Positions 44,014-52,588 of a DNA stretch of 64,000 nt are shown one piece after another. Location of the stretch: positions 55,610-119,609 of the forward strand of contig NZ_FOES01000005.1 in the NCBI RefSeq assembly GCF_900110685.1, written 5' to 3'. Source of the stretch: Piscibacillus halophilus (lineage in GTDB: Bacteria; Bacillota; Bacilli; Bacillales; Alkalibacillaceae). How positions within the stretch are numbered: the first letter of the stretch is position 1; every line of letters begins with the position of its first letter. The position numbers and the translations under genes were made by a program. Under the pieces are notes generated by a model. It was not told the DNA's origin. It was given only the letters and a program-made list of their open reading frames with translations, and ran no database searches.

Positions 44014-45525
44014 TTAAACTGTTACTAATGGCTGCATCGTGCCTTCTTTTTCATATTGGCTGTGCCAAGAGAAAGCTTTTTCAAGGTCATGAGGCGTGTG
44101 GCCTCCTTTTTCCAATGCCGATTGATAATAATCCATTAAAGCCTCTCGATACATTGGATGGGCACAGTGCTTAATAATAAGCTCTACACGCTGTCTCGGT
44201 GCCAAGCCACGTAAATCTGCATACCCCTGTTCGGTGACAAGAATATCGACATCGTGTTCGGTGTGGTCAACGTGAGATACAAATGGGACAATGCTAGAGA
44301 TTTTCCCATCCTTCGCAATTGACTTTGTTACAAATATAGCTAATCGGGCATTTCGAGCAAAATCTCCTGACCCGCCAATACCATTCATCATGTTCGTTCC
44401 TCGCACGTGAGTGGAGTTTACATTACCATAAATGTCCATTTCTAATGCTGTATTAATCGATATTAACCCCAATCGTCTAATGATTTCAGGGTGGTTAGAA
44501 ATCTCTTGTGGCCTTAAGACTAATTGATCTTTATAGCGATCAAAATGTCCAAAAACCTCATTCATCTTATCTTCTGATAACGTAATCGAACAGCCAGAAG
44601 CAAAGCTTACCTTTCCAGCATCGATTAAATCAAACACAGCATCCTGTAAAACTTCAGAATACACTTTTAAATCCTCAAAATCAGACTCTAATAACCCGTG
44701 AAACACAGCATTTGCGACAGAGCCGATTCCTGATTGAAGTGGAGCCAAACTTTTTGACAGTCTTCCCTTTTTAACTTCATTTTTAAGAAAATCAATTAAA
44801 TGATTAGCCATCATTTTCGTCTCTGCATCAGGTGGGACGATATTAGATGGGGAATCTGGTTGGTTCGTAAAAATAATTCCCTTGATTTTATCTGGATTCA
44901 CCGGAATTCCTTTAGTGCCTATAGAATCCTCTGGTTTTGTTAGAGGAATGGGCTGACGCTCTCCTTGCTTGCCTGGAGAATATAAATCATGCACGCCTTT
45001 TAATGATTCCGTTTGAGCTTGGTTGATTTCAACAATAATTTCTTTTGCATTTTCAGCAAAAATAAGTGAATTACCTACAGACGTGGTTGGAATAATCATG
45101 CCATCTTCTGTAATTCCAACAGCTTCAATCACTGCCACATCAATCTGTTCTAGCGTATTTGCTCTTAACATTTCAGACGTATGAGATAAATGCTGATCTA
45201 CAAAAAGAAATTCACCTTCATTCATCTTCTTACGCATCGTGGGATCCGCCTGAAATGGTAAGCGCTTTCTTAAAATACCTGCCTCAGCGAAAATTTTATC
45301 AATATCAGAGCCTAACGAAGCCCCTGTAAATACATCTACTTTAAAAGTCACTTCATTTTTAGCACGTTCAACCAAGGCGTGTGGAAGGGCTTTCACATCA
45401 CCTGCACGAGTAAAACCGCTTAATCCTAATGTCATACCATCTTGAATCCAAGACGCAGCAACTTCTGCTGAAACAACACGATCTTTCAACCCTTGATGTT
45501 CAATACGTGAATATGCTTGTTCCAT
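44014..45525 (-). CDS. acetyl-CoA hydrolase/succinate-CoA transferase family enzyme
   Basis: 503 aa, family I CoA transferase (Cat1/Ach1-like). LGLSGFTRAGDVKALPHAL at the start, the active-site Glu in VYSEVLQD (about residue 289), the SGCSITLS and GIGGSGDFARNARLAI segments are typical. It moves CoA between acetate and succinate (or hydrolyses acetyl-CoA). It lies downstream of, and on the same strand as, a LytTR regulator. Its Shine-Dalgarno sequence is part of a long inverted repeat (45529-45586). Confidence 0.9.
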   Translation of the reverse strand: MEQAYSRIEHQGLKDRVVSAEVAASWIQDGMTLGLSGFTRAGDVKALPHALVERAKNEVTFKVDVFTGASLGSDIDKIFAEAGILRKRLPFQADPTMRKKMNEGEFLFVDQHLSHTSEMLRANTLEQIDVAVIEAVGITEDGMIIPTTSVGNSLIFAENAKEIIVEINQAQTESLKGVHDLYSPGKQGERQPIPLTKPEDSIGTKGIPVNPDKIKGIIFTNQPDSPSNIVPPDAETKMMANHLIDFLKNEVKKGRLSKSLAPLQSGIGSVANAVFHGLLESDFEDLKVYSEVLQDAVFDLIDAGKVSFASGCSITLSEDKMNEVFGHFDRYKDQLVLRPQEISNHPEIIRRLGLISINTALEMDIYGNVNSTHVRGTNMMNGIGGSGDFARNARLAIFVTKSIAKDGKISSIVPFVSHVDHTEHDVDILVTEQGYADLRGLAPRQRVELIIKHCAHPMYREALMDYYQSALEKGGHTPHDLEKAFSWHSQYEKEGTMQPLVTV

Positions 45526-45528
45526 TGG

Positions 45529-45586
45529 TACTCCGCCTTTCTTTTTCTGACTATAATGAAATTTTAACCTACTTAAAGGCGGAGTA
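45529..45586 (-). promoter_or_regulatory. inverted repeat that can pair with the Shine-Dalgarno of the CoA-transferase gene
   Basis: TACTCCGCCTTT (5' arm on the minus strand, 45586-45575) is exactly complementary to AAAGGCGGAGTA (45540-45529), with a 34-nt loop. The second arm is the ribosome binding site just before the ATG at 45525. In mRNA the 12-bp stem would hide it. Alternatively the two arms are protein-binding sites. Confidence 0.75.
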
Positions 45587-45653
45587 ACGTCTTAATAGAC
45601 ACAATTACTCTATTTTAAGATGAACCAGCATATTTACGTATGAAACAGAATCT

Positions 45654-46301
45654 TTAAAAGCCTAATAACTTTCTAAAATAACTTGAATGAGTTTGACTCA
45701 CTGGAACAGATGAGCCATCTGTCATTTTGAGCACAAAAGTTGAATGAGTATCAGGGTAAATTTCTTTAATATGATTAATGTTGATAATAAATGATCGATG
45801 ACATCGAATGAACCTGTCTCTAGGTAAGAAGAAATCAAACTCATTCAACGTATATTTATGTGTTCCGGTTGTATGTTCACCAATGACATAAGTTTGACGG
45901 TTTTTCGCTTCAATATACACAATGTCAGAAAAAGGAGTTGGCATCCAACGGTCTTCACTCTTAATGGTGATAACAGACATCGCATTCGTTAAGGTTGGAA
46001 ATATGGCCGTTACACAGCCCGCTACTTCCCCTTCCACCTCATAAGGAACTGCCATCCCATAGTAAGGCACACCAAATATGTCACGATCTATGTATTCTGA
46101 TACCTTTTGTTTGGAATTTAATGCCTTATAAGCAATGGTTCCCTCAACGACTGGGTCACCCGGTTTGATCTTTAGGTTAATACGCTTACTCGGTCGATAA
46201 TAAACATACTTCTCCGTATCTGAAAGGGCAATAGATGTCTCATCAGAGAACAATTCACTTATTAAATCGATTAATGTTTCAGCACTCATATTTAACTTCA
46301 T
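45654..46301 (-). CDS. LytTR-family transcriptional regulator with N-terminal sensor-like domain
   Basis: 215 aa. The C-terminal about 100 residues form a LytTR DNA-binding domain: DIVYIEAKNRQTYVIGEHTTG, FFLPRDRFIRCHRSFIININHIKEI, and VPVSQTHSSYFRKLLG. The N-terminal half (residues 1-105) is not a response-regulator receiver; it looks PAS-like, with a GVPYYGMAVPYEVEGEVAGCVTAI core as in ligand-sensing domains. It probably controls the downstream CoA-transferase gene. No kinase is near, so a direct ligand (for example an acyl-CoA or acid) is likely. Confidence 0.85.
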   Translation of the reverse strand: MKLNMSAETLIDLISELFSDETSIALSDTEKYVYYRPSKRINLKIKPGDPVVEGTIAYKALNSKQKVSEYIDRDIFGVPYYGMAVPYEVEGEVAGCVTAIFPTLTNAMSVITIKSEDRWMPTPFSDIVYIEAKNRQTYVIGEHTTGTHKYTLNEFDFFLPRDRFIRCHRSFIININHIKEIYPDTHSTFVLKMTDGSSVPVSQTHSSYFRKLLGF

Positions 46302-46362
46302 AATGGAACCACCTAGAATCTGTACTATTTCTATTCTCCTATCTTATATTAAGAATCATCAT

Positions 46363-46393
46363 AATAAAAGAACTCCGAATTAACGGAGTTCTT
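46363..46393 (-). terminator. intrinsic terminator of the OppB/OppC pair
   Basis: AAGAACTCCG pairs with CGGAGTTCTT around 6 nt; on the minus strand TTTTATT follows. Confidence 0.85.
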
Positions 46394-47300
46394 AAATATA
46401 AGTGTTTTTCTTTTTAAATAGATTTTGAAATCCTTGGGCTAAGACATTAAACGTAAAAATGGTAAACGTCATCGCAAAGGCTGTCCAAAATGGAATCCAG
46501 ATCGCTATTCTGATATCTCGGTGAGCATCTGCAAGAAGCATTGGCCACGATATAGACGTATTTCTAATTTGAAATTGTCCAAAATCGATTTGTATGATTT
46601 CCTGAGAAATAAAGACACCAATAAAAGCTAACTGTCCTACTAAAAACATGACTTTTCCTACATCTGATACAATATAAACGATTAACTTCCCATAAACAAA
46701 CGGCAATAAATAATGTCTAAAGATCCTAAATGGGCTAGCCCCGGCAACAATACCACTTAATATATATTCTTTTGAAGCCGTATCATCTAAATCTAGTTTA
46801 ATCGATTCTGCAGCTCTTCCCACTTCCACTAATGCGATTATTAAAATCATAATATATATTCGATTCTCGTTGAACAAAAATGGTGGTAGCATGGCAAGTA
46901 GGATGACCATGATAATCGTCGGAACATATGATAAAAACCCATTAATCCATTTTAAAAACAAATGAATACCTAGCCATTCTTTATGAGCTAAATAAGACAA
47001 AGGAATGGCCACTAAATAACGAACCAAGGTAATAAACAAAACAATTAATAAAGTCTCCTTTGCCCCAATGACAATTAAACTCATCAAATCTCGCCCGCTG
47101 TGATCCGACCCTAATAAATACTCTGGATTAGGTTCATACGGAGGAGGTATCGGAATACGTTCCTCTGACCATATGTATTGAGTTTCTTCTAATTCTTGAT
47201 CAATTCCAGGTAAATAAGGGCCTACAAATGTGATGAACAGTAAAATAACTAGCAGGAACATGCCAAAAATGAGGACCGCATTTCGTCTTATATACTTCAT
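46392..47300 (-). CDS. Opp/Dpp-type ABC permease, OppC-like
   Basis: 302 aa, six hydrophobic helices. One N-terminal helix is followed by an outer segment (about 30-70) with EYLLGSDHSGRDLMSLIVIGAKETLL, the typical OppC LGTDxxGRD motif. The EAA loop is divergent (YILSGIVAGASPFRIFRHYL). It overlaps the partner gene by 4 bp (ATGA). No ATPase or binding-protein gene is next to the pair. Confidence 0.85.
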   Translation of the reverse strand: MKYIRRNAVLIFGMFLLVILLFITFVGPYLPGIDQELEETQYIWSEERIPIPPPYEPNPEYLLGSDHSGRDLMSLIVIGAKETLLIVLFITLVRYLVAIPLSYLAHKEWLGIHLFLKWINGFLSYVPTIIMVILLAMLPPFLFNENRIYIMILIIALVEVGRAAESIKLDLDDTASKEYILSGIVAGASPFRIFRHYLLPFVYGKLIVYIVSDVGKVMFLVGQLAFIGVFISQEIIQIDFGQFQIRNTSISWPMLLADAHRDIRIAIWIPFWTAFAMTFTIFTFNVLAQGFQNLFKKKNTYI

Positions 47301-48208
47301 TTCCCCACCACTTCCTTAGGCACTAACCAATATCGTAAAAATTGGGTCACCAGCACAACTAAGAACATAAGGAACAGAAAAGGCAACATAAAGGATAGTG
47401 CTCTAACATCCTCGTTTCCTAATATCGCAACCAATAGCTGATATCCTGCCCCGTTATAACTGGAGATTCTTTCGATAATTGGAAGACTTGATAGAATATA
47501 TAGCATCACCATCTGAGATTGATTCATAATAGGTGAAAAACAATTCCATATCATATGTTTCATCGCATCGAACTTCGTTAGACCTTTGGAGAAAACCGTT
47601 CTAACATAGTCTTGCCCCATCTCGTTTTCCATTGAGACGACTGTGAATTTCGCCATATGTATAACCGGATAAATCATGACAGATATCAACGGAATGATAA
47701 AACTATACCATTCATTATGACCAAATAAACTAAATTGAGGCAGCCCATGTCTCATGAAGATAATTAACATGTATTGAATCGCAATGAATAAAAAGAAGTC
47801 TGGAATTGAGGCAAAAACCCATGAAATAAACGACATGATTTTTCCTCGTTTATGTGCTCGAAAATATACCTGTACAGTTCCTAAAAATGTTCCCACGATC
47901 ATACTTAATAAAAAGGCTGGTAAGATGACTTTTAAGCTTCGATTAAAAAAGCGTTCCACTTCGCTTAACAAGTTATTACCTGAACTCGTCTCCCCGAAGC
48001 CCCTCTCCTCTTTTATGTGAGTCACGAAATCATCAATGGTTTCCTTATACAATTCTAAAGTAAATGGAAAGTTAGCTTCATATTGTAATGGGGCAAAAGG
48101 AGTCACTTCCATCTCTCGAGGTAAAAGAAGCAAAAGAACAAAAGAACACACGATTAAACTAAAAATCAAGATCTGCTTTATGAACTGCCAGGCCAATTTC
48201 ATCACCAC
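47297..48208 (-). CDS. Opp/Dpp-type ABC permease, OppB-like
   Basis: 303 aa. One N-terminal helix, a polar segment with long acidic/Asn stretches, then five helices in an OppB/DppB pattern (SFISWVFASIPDFFLFIAIQYM and DYVRTVFSKGLTKFDAMKHMIWN in the EAA region). Start uncertain: GTG GTG ATG run at 48208-48202; the ATG at 48202 is equally possible. It is the first of a two-gene unit with the OppC-like gene. The pair is an orphan without ATPase or binding protein here. Confidence 0.82.
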   Translation of the reverse strand: MVMKLAWQFIKQILIFSLIVCSFVLLLLLPREMEVTPFAPLQYEANFPFTLELYKETIDDFVTHIKEERGFGETSSGNNLLSEVERFFNRSLKVILPAFLLSMIVGTFLGTVQVYFRAHKRGKIMSFISWVFASIPDFFLFIAIQYMLIIFMRHGLPQFSLFGHNEWYSFIIPLISVMIYPVIHMAKFTVVSMENEMGQDYVRTVFSKGLTKFDAMKHMIWNCFSPIMNQSQMVMLYILSSLPIIERISSYNGAGYQLLVAILGNEDVRALSFMLPFLFLMFLVVLVTQFLRYWLVPKEVVGK

Positions 48209-48556
48209 TATTTATTTAATTTTTAGAAAATTTAAATAAATTATGTCAGATAAGCTTTTTTATGTCAATTGGTCTGTAGGTTGAAATACCCATAGATGAG
48301 GCTAAAACAACTGTAGTGTTTTTTCTGATCATTATAAGCCATCGATTATATTATCCCGTTCAGTCATTCCTTTATTTCATTGTGTTTCCTCCCATTTTAA
48401 CGACTCATATATAAATCTATCATACAACGTTAATGGTATTACGTCCTGATTTGACACCGTTCAACAAAACTAGTAATAGCTATATCACTCTATTTGACAT
48501 ATTTCTTATCCAATAGCCGTTATAATGATGAAAACTGTTAGATAGGAGTAGAGATC
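48209..48556. other. 348-bp divergent intergenic region
   Basis: It separates the OppB-like gene (-) and the FtsZ-related gene (+). TTGACA (48451) and TAATAG (48474) are 17 bp apart, and a second TTGACA (48494) lies 21 bp before TATAAT (48521), too far for one normal promoter. No hairpin or array is seen. Confidence 0.5.
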
Positions 48557-49381
48557 ATGGAGAAACCTGTAACTATTTATCCCATTGAAGAGAAGGACAA
48601 GCCAGATCACGAAGGTCTGTACTTCTATCGTTTCATCGGAGGGAATTCAAGTGAAACGAACAGTTTAATAGAACAGCTTCGTGATCTAAAAGAACAGGAG
48701 AATATTTTAATAGGATTATTTCGCTTTCCTTTTCGATTTGAGGGTAAAAAAAGATGGCAAACAGCGGTTCAACAGTATTTTAATATGAAAGATTTGTGCG
48801 ATGCCGTCATTTATTTCCAAAGCGATCATCTAATGGAGTTAATTGATCAAGAAACGACCATTCGAGAGGCTCAATCAACGTTTAACGAAATCGAGGAAGA
48901 AACGATGGTGTCATTAAAACAACTCGTCAATGAGACTGGTGAGATGAACATCGATTATCATGACCTTGAGAATTTTATTCGTAACTATAAAGGCCCATTA
49001 TTCTCTCACACGGTAGAAGGGGAATCATTTGATACACCATTAAAATATTTAATTTCAAAACCTTATTTACCAGAGGATTTTACAGATGGTGAACAGCTTC
49101 TGATTAATATTGGCTACACAAGAGACGTCAATATGGAGTCATTTCGCCAAATTAATCTAAGATTACACGATTTATTTTCAAAGGCAGACCTATTTAAGAT
49201 TGGCTCTTATTTCATCAATGAACCAGGAGAACGATTTAGAATTACATTAATTGTGAACGGGCTTAATGACCCTATCTCTATCCCAGACGATTATAAACTA
49301 TCTAAATACCATGAGATCATTACCAAGTGTAAGCGTAGCATTGAAAAAGGTAAAAGAAGACTAAATCTCATAAAAAATTGA
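48557..49381 (+). CDS. FtsZ-related protein lacking the N-terminal GTP-binding region
   Basis: 274 aa. Residues 50-146 align without gaps to FtsZ: PFRFEGKKR (58-66) with FtsZ PFTFEGRKR, SDHLMELID (89-97) with NDRILEIVD, and EMNIDYHDLENFI (129-141) with LINLDFADVKTIM. The T7-loop triad N131, D133, D136 is kept. The C-terminal part fits FtsZ strands (LLINIGYTRDVNM, IGSYFINEPGERFRITLIV). The signature GGGTGTG is replaced by GGNSSETN (28-35), and the about 80 residues before it are absent. GTP binding is doubtful. It could be a modulator of FtsZ assembly. Confidence 0.75.
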   Translation: MEKPVTIYPIEEKDKPDHEGLYFYRFIGGNSSETNSLIEQLRDLKEQENILIGLFRFPFRFEGKKRWQTAVQQYFNMKDLCDAVIYFQSDHLMELIDQETTIREAQSTFNEIEEETMVSLKQLVNETGEMNIDYHDLENFIRNYKGPLFSHTVEGESFDTPLKYLISKPYLPEDFTDGEQLLINIGYTRDVNMESFRQINLRLHDLFSKADLFKIGSYFINEPGERFRITLIVNGLNDPISIPDDYKLSKYHEIITKCKRSIEKGKRRLNLIKN

Positions 49382-49383
49382 CC

Positions 49384-50421
49384 TTAATAGGTCAATTTTT
49401 TATGGGCAATTTGATTAACTTTATGTAATACGGTATCAATATCCTCTTTAGTAACACCATAATTCGTGACTAAACGAACAGAATGGGTGCCATAAGAGCC
49501 TGATAAAATACCTTCTTGTTTCAATTTTTGAATAAATTCTTCACTCGTTAAGCCTAGCTCTTCAACATTCACTAATATAATATTCGTTTCCACTTCTTCT
49601 TCAATATTAATGCCATCTATATTAGCTAGACCATCAGCCAATCTTTTCGCATTTTCGTGGTCGTCTCCTAAACGGTCGACCATTTCATTTAAAGCAACAA
49701 TTGCTGGAGCCGCTACCATTCCAACTTGTCGCAAACCGCCACCTAAACGCTTACGCCATTTTCTTGCTCGATCAATAAACTCCTTTGGCCCTGCTAACAT
49801 AGAACCAACTGGAGCTCCTAATCCTTTAGATAAACAAAACTGAACCGTGTCCGTCTGCTCTGCAAATTTATGTACTGGAATACCAGAAGCAACTGCGGCA
49901 TTAAAGAGACGAGCACCATCTAAGTGTACAGGAATGTTATGCTGACTTGCTACATCTTTAATCGCTGCCATATTGTCAAGAGGTATGACAGTCCCTCCTG
50001 CTTTGTTATGTGTATTTTCAAGACAGATTAGCCCCGTTTCAGGAAAATGAATATCTTCAGGACGGATCGCTGCTTCAACTTCTTTCGGATTCATCGCTCC
50101 CCTTACCCCATTTATTGTCCTCGGTTGTATCCCTGCTAAAGCTGACATAGCAGCTCCTTCATAGACGAAGACATGGGCATTCGCTTCCATAATGACTTCA
50201 TCAGCCGGTTGACAATGCGTTAGGACGGCAATTTGATTTCCTTGAGTCCCACTCGTAACAAAGAGAGCCGCTTCTTTTCCTAATTTTTCAGCCGCTAATT
50301 CCTCCAAACGATTAACAGTTGAATCCTCCCCATAAACATCATCCCCTACCTCTGCATTATAAGCAGCCTGACGCATAGCTTCAGTCGGTTTTGTTACAGT
50401 ATCACTTCTTAAATCAATCAT
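49384..50421 (-). CDS. low-specificity L-threonine aldolase (PLP enzyme)
   Basis: 345 aa, fold type I. MIDLRSDTVTKPTEAMRQAAYNAEVGDDVYGEDSTV is the family N terminus; HLDGARLFNAA and the PLP lysine in FCLSKGLGAPVGSMLAG are present. It cleaves L-threonine or L-allo-threonine to glycine and acetaldehyde. The ATG at 50421 is used, with GGGAGGGGATCC before it. It is convergent with the FtsZ-related gene, sharing only 2 bp of space. Confidence 0.93.
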   Translation of the reverse strand: MIDLRSDTVTKPTEAMRQAAYNAEVGDDVYGEDSTVNRLEELAAEKLGKEAALFVTSGTQGNQIAVLTHCQPADEVIMEANAHVFVYEGAAMSALAGIQPRTINGVRGAMNPKEVEAAIRPEDIHFPETGLICLENTHNKAGGTVIPLDNMAAIKDVASQHNIPVHLDGARLFNAAVASGIPVHKFAEQTDTVQFCLSKGLGAPVGSMLAGPKEFIDRARKWRKRLGGGLRQVGMVAAPAIVALNEMVDRLGDDHENAKRLADGLANIDGINIEEEVETNIILVNVEELGLTSEEFIQKLKQEGILSGSYGTHSVRLVTNYGVTKEDIDTVLHKVNQIAHKKLTY

Positions 50422-50592
50422 TGGATCCCCTCCCACCTTTTGTCTTATTCTATTATATTCCTGACCGTTTTTAAATTTTAATAACTTATAAGTAAAAGAT
50501 TAGGTCATTAGAACTCCTAATAGGATTCAAGACTCATATTTGTAAATGCTTGGAATAGACTTTACTAATAAATTAGAGGAGGCGTTCGTTCA

Positions 50593-51393
50593 ATGAAAAT
50601 ATTAAGACTTGGGCACGCGATGTATCAGTTATCTAGTGAGGAAGGCAAGAACTATTTAATCGACCCGTTTGTCGACATGAACCCTGGTTTTCCCTCTCTA
50701 CTAGATTCAGAAGAGTTTTATCAATCCATTGATGCAATCTTTTTAACCCATGGACATTTTGACCATACAAGTGGACTCTCCAAATTTGTAGAGCATCACC
50801 CTGAGGTTACGATTATTGCTCAGTATGAGTTGGCTTTAATTCTATTGCAACAAGGACTTAAAAATGTTCTCCCAATTAATTTTGGTGGATCTGTTTCGTT
50901 TGATGATGTGTCGGTTACGATGGTTCAAGCACTACATACATCATCCTATAAAGAAACTCAAAGCACCCCCGTTTACGCTGGTGAATCAGCAGGTTATGTT
51001 TTTGATTTTAAGAATGATTACACCCTATATCACTCGGGGGACACAGCATTGATGTCTGATATGAAACTAATACAGGAAGTTTATGAACCTGATATCGCAA
51101 TTCTATCATCTTCCGGACACTTCACTATGGGACCTAAAGAAGCAGCCTATGCGATTAAGAATCTATTAAATGTCAAATACGTCATCCCTAGCCATACCTT
51201 CCCTTCAGAAGAAACTGCTACTTCTCCAGAAATCTTAAGCTCGCTCATTAATCAGTTCCCAGTTGTCGAAAACATGATAGCGAAAGATCATAAATTAGAG
51301 GAATCGTTAAGTCACTACCCTCATACAGACGTTGTGATTCTAGGCTATGGAGAAGAAAAATCATTTACTAGAAGCAAAACTCCAAATAAGTAA
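50593..51393 (+). CDS. metallo-beta-lactamase-fold hydrolase (UlaG/UPF0173-like)
   Basis: 266 aa. The zinc motif THGHFDHTSG (about residues 52-61), HTSSYKE near 116, HSGDTALMSDM near 150 and a late SHTFPSEE show the family with its metal ligands. Function is an unknown hydrolysis, often of phosphodiester or lactone bonds. GAGGAGG precedes the ATG. Confidence 0.88.
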   Translation: MKILRLGHAMYQLSSEEGKNYLIDPFVDMNPGFPSLLDSEEFYQSIDAIFLTHGHFDHTSGLSKFVEHHPEVTIIAQYELALILLQQGLKNVLPINFGGSVSFDDVSVTMVQALHTSSYKETQSTPVYAGESAGYVFDFKNDYTLYHSGDTALMSDMKLIQEVYEPDIAILSSSGHFTMGPKEAAYAIKNLLNVKYVIPSHTFPSEETATSPEILSSLINQFPVVENMIAKDHKLEESLSHYPHTDVVILGYGEEKSFTRSKTPNK

Positions 51394-51470
51394 TAGCTCT
51401 TTAGATGTTTTAATAGAAAATAAAACGGTAATAGTCATACTACAAACTCACTTTTTCTGGAGGGATTTAG

Positions 51471-51653
51471 ATGAACTTAATGCGTGCTAAAGAAATTAGA
51501 CAAGATCCCAACACGAAAGATGTTTTATACAATGGAGAGTATGTCTATATCGATGATGTCGATGATGAACGTCAAAAAGCTACAGTGCATTACTTAAAAC
51601 GTGGTGATGGAGAGAAATTTGAAGTGGATGTAACGGAATTAAAAGAAGTATAG
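51471..51653 (+). CDS. sspH: small acid-soluble spore protein H family
   Basis: 60 aa. RAKEIRQDPNTKDVLYNGEY, VYIDDVDDERQKATVHYL and EFVDVTEL-type end match the SspH family (third copy in this window, after 24159 and 24420). TCTGGAGGG precedes the ATG. CATACTA at 51436-51442 matches the sigma-G -10 element CATWMTA, but no good -35 was found at the right distance. Confidence 0.88.
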   Translation: MNLMRAKEIRQDPNTKDVLYNGEYVYIDDVDDERQKATVHYLKRGDGEKFEVDVTELKEV

Positions 51654-51686
51654 AGCCAATACCCAGTTAGACAACTGGGTATTTTA

Positions 51687-52400
51687 TTATGTGTCAGTTC
51701 CAAAGATGGCGACATTTTGATTGTTTAATACAAAGCGATCCCCATTCCAACTCAACGTATTGAGAACATACCCTAATGAGTCTGCATTATACCTTCCCGC
51801 GATTCGTTGATAAGCTAGTAATTCATACACACCATTTGAATCAAAATCAACTGGATATAAACCACTTAATGGATTAACCCACCCACTAATCGGACTTTTA
51901 AGCTGACCGTTAGAGTTATAAATTTCATTTAAATATTCTTGATCACGACTAATTGATATATCTATTAAATATTGCTGTTGATTATTTTTACTAACTACCA
52001 ATACCTTATAATTATCTTGATATGTTACGTCATATTGGAATTGCTCATTATAGGTATCTCCATCAAACAACAAACGTTCATGATGGTTCAAGTAAGAGTA
52101 AACATATTCATACATGATACCTCCACTCCCACCTGATGCGATACTGATTAAAATATCATCCACACCATCACCCGTCATATCTCCTAAAAACAAACTTGGA
52201 TCGTAACCCATATTTTCACTTAATGGAGTTATACTAAAACGTCCAGTGACCCCATCCTGTACGACTAATGTAATTTCCTGTACAAATGGACTATCTGAAG
52301 TCATGACTCCAGTTAAAAAGACACCGTCTATAACGCCATCTCCTGTCACATCTCCTTGCTTAGAGGCTACTACTTGTGGTTGTTGTCTAATAAAGTTCAT
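51687..52400 (-). CDS. FG-GAP/VCBS-like protein with calcium-loop repeats
   Basis: 237 aa, no signal peptide. Three calcium-binding-like loops, GDVTGDGVIDGV (about 17-28), GDMTGDGVDDI (about 67-77) and VDFDSNGVYEL (near 195), lie in a beta-rich domain typical of FG-GAP/integrin-like propeller pieces. The ATG at 52400 is chosen for AGGGAGGATG. It is close to sspH and could be spore-related. The function is unknown. Confidence 0.7.
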   Translation of the reverse strand: MNFIRQQPQVVASKQGDVTGDGVIDGVFLTGVMTSDSPFVQEITLVVQDGVTGRFSITPLSENMGYDPSLFLGDMTGDGVDDILISIASGGSGGIMYEYVYSYLNHHERLLFDGDTYNEQFQYDVTYQDNYKVLVVSKNNQQQYLIDISISRDQEYLNEIYNSNGQLKSPISGWVNPLSGLYPVDFDSNGVYELLAYQRIAGRYNADSLGYVLNTLSWNGDRFVLNNQNVAIFGTDT

Positions 52401-52550
52401 AACATCCTCCCTTTCAATCACCTTCACTATATCTTATGGACGATAGCCAAACATGCTACCCAAATACTTAAAAATGAATAAAAGGGAGGTTTTAGAAATA
52501 AAACACAACATACTTCAAGTCACAACGGTTCGGTTCAGTTTTAATCAAAA

Positions 52551-52588
52551 AAATACTATTGGCCATGTTATCATGACCAATAGTATTT
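52551..52588 (-). terminator. intrinsic terminator of the PadR/HAAS operon
   Basis: AAATACTATTGGCCATG pairs with CATGACCAATAGTATTT (one mismatch) around 4 nt, followed by T-rich minus-strand sequence. Confidence 0.88.

Noticed and set aside
48494..48526. TTGACA plus TATAAT as a consensus promoter
   Set aside because: The spacer is 21 bp, too long for a standard sigma-A promoter; the hexamers may belong to different promoters.
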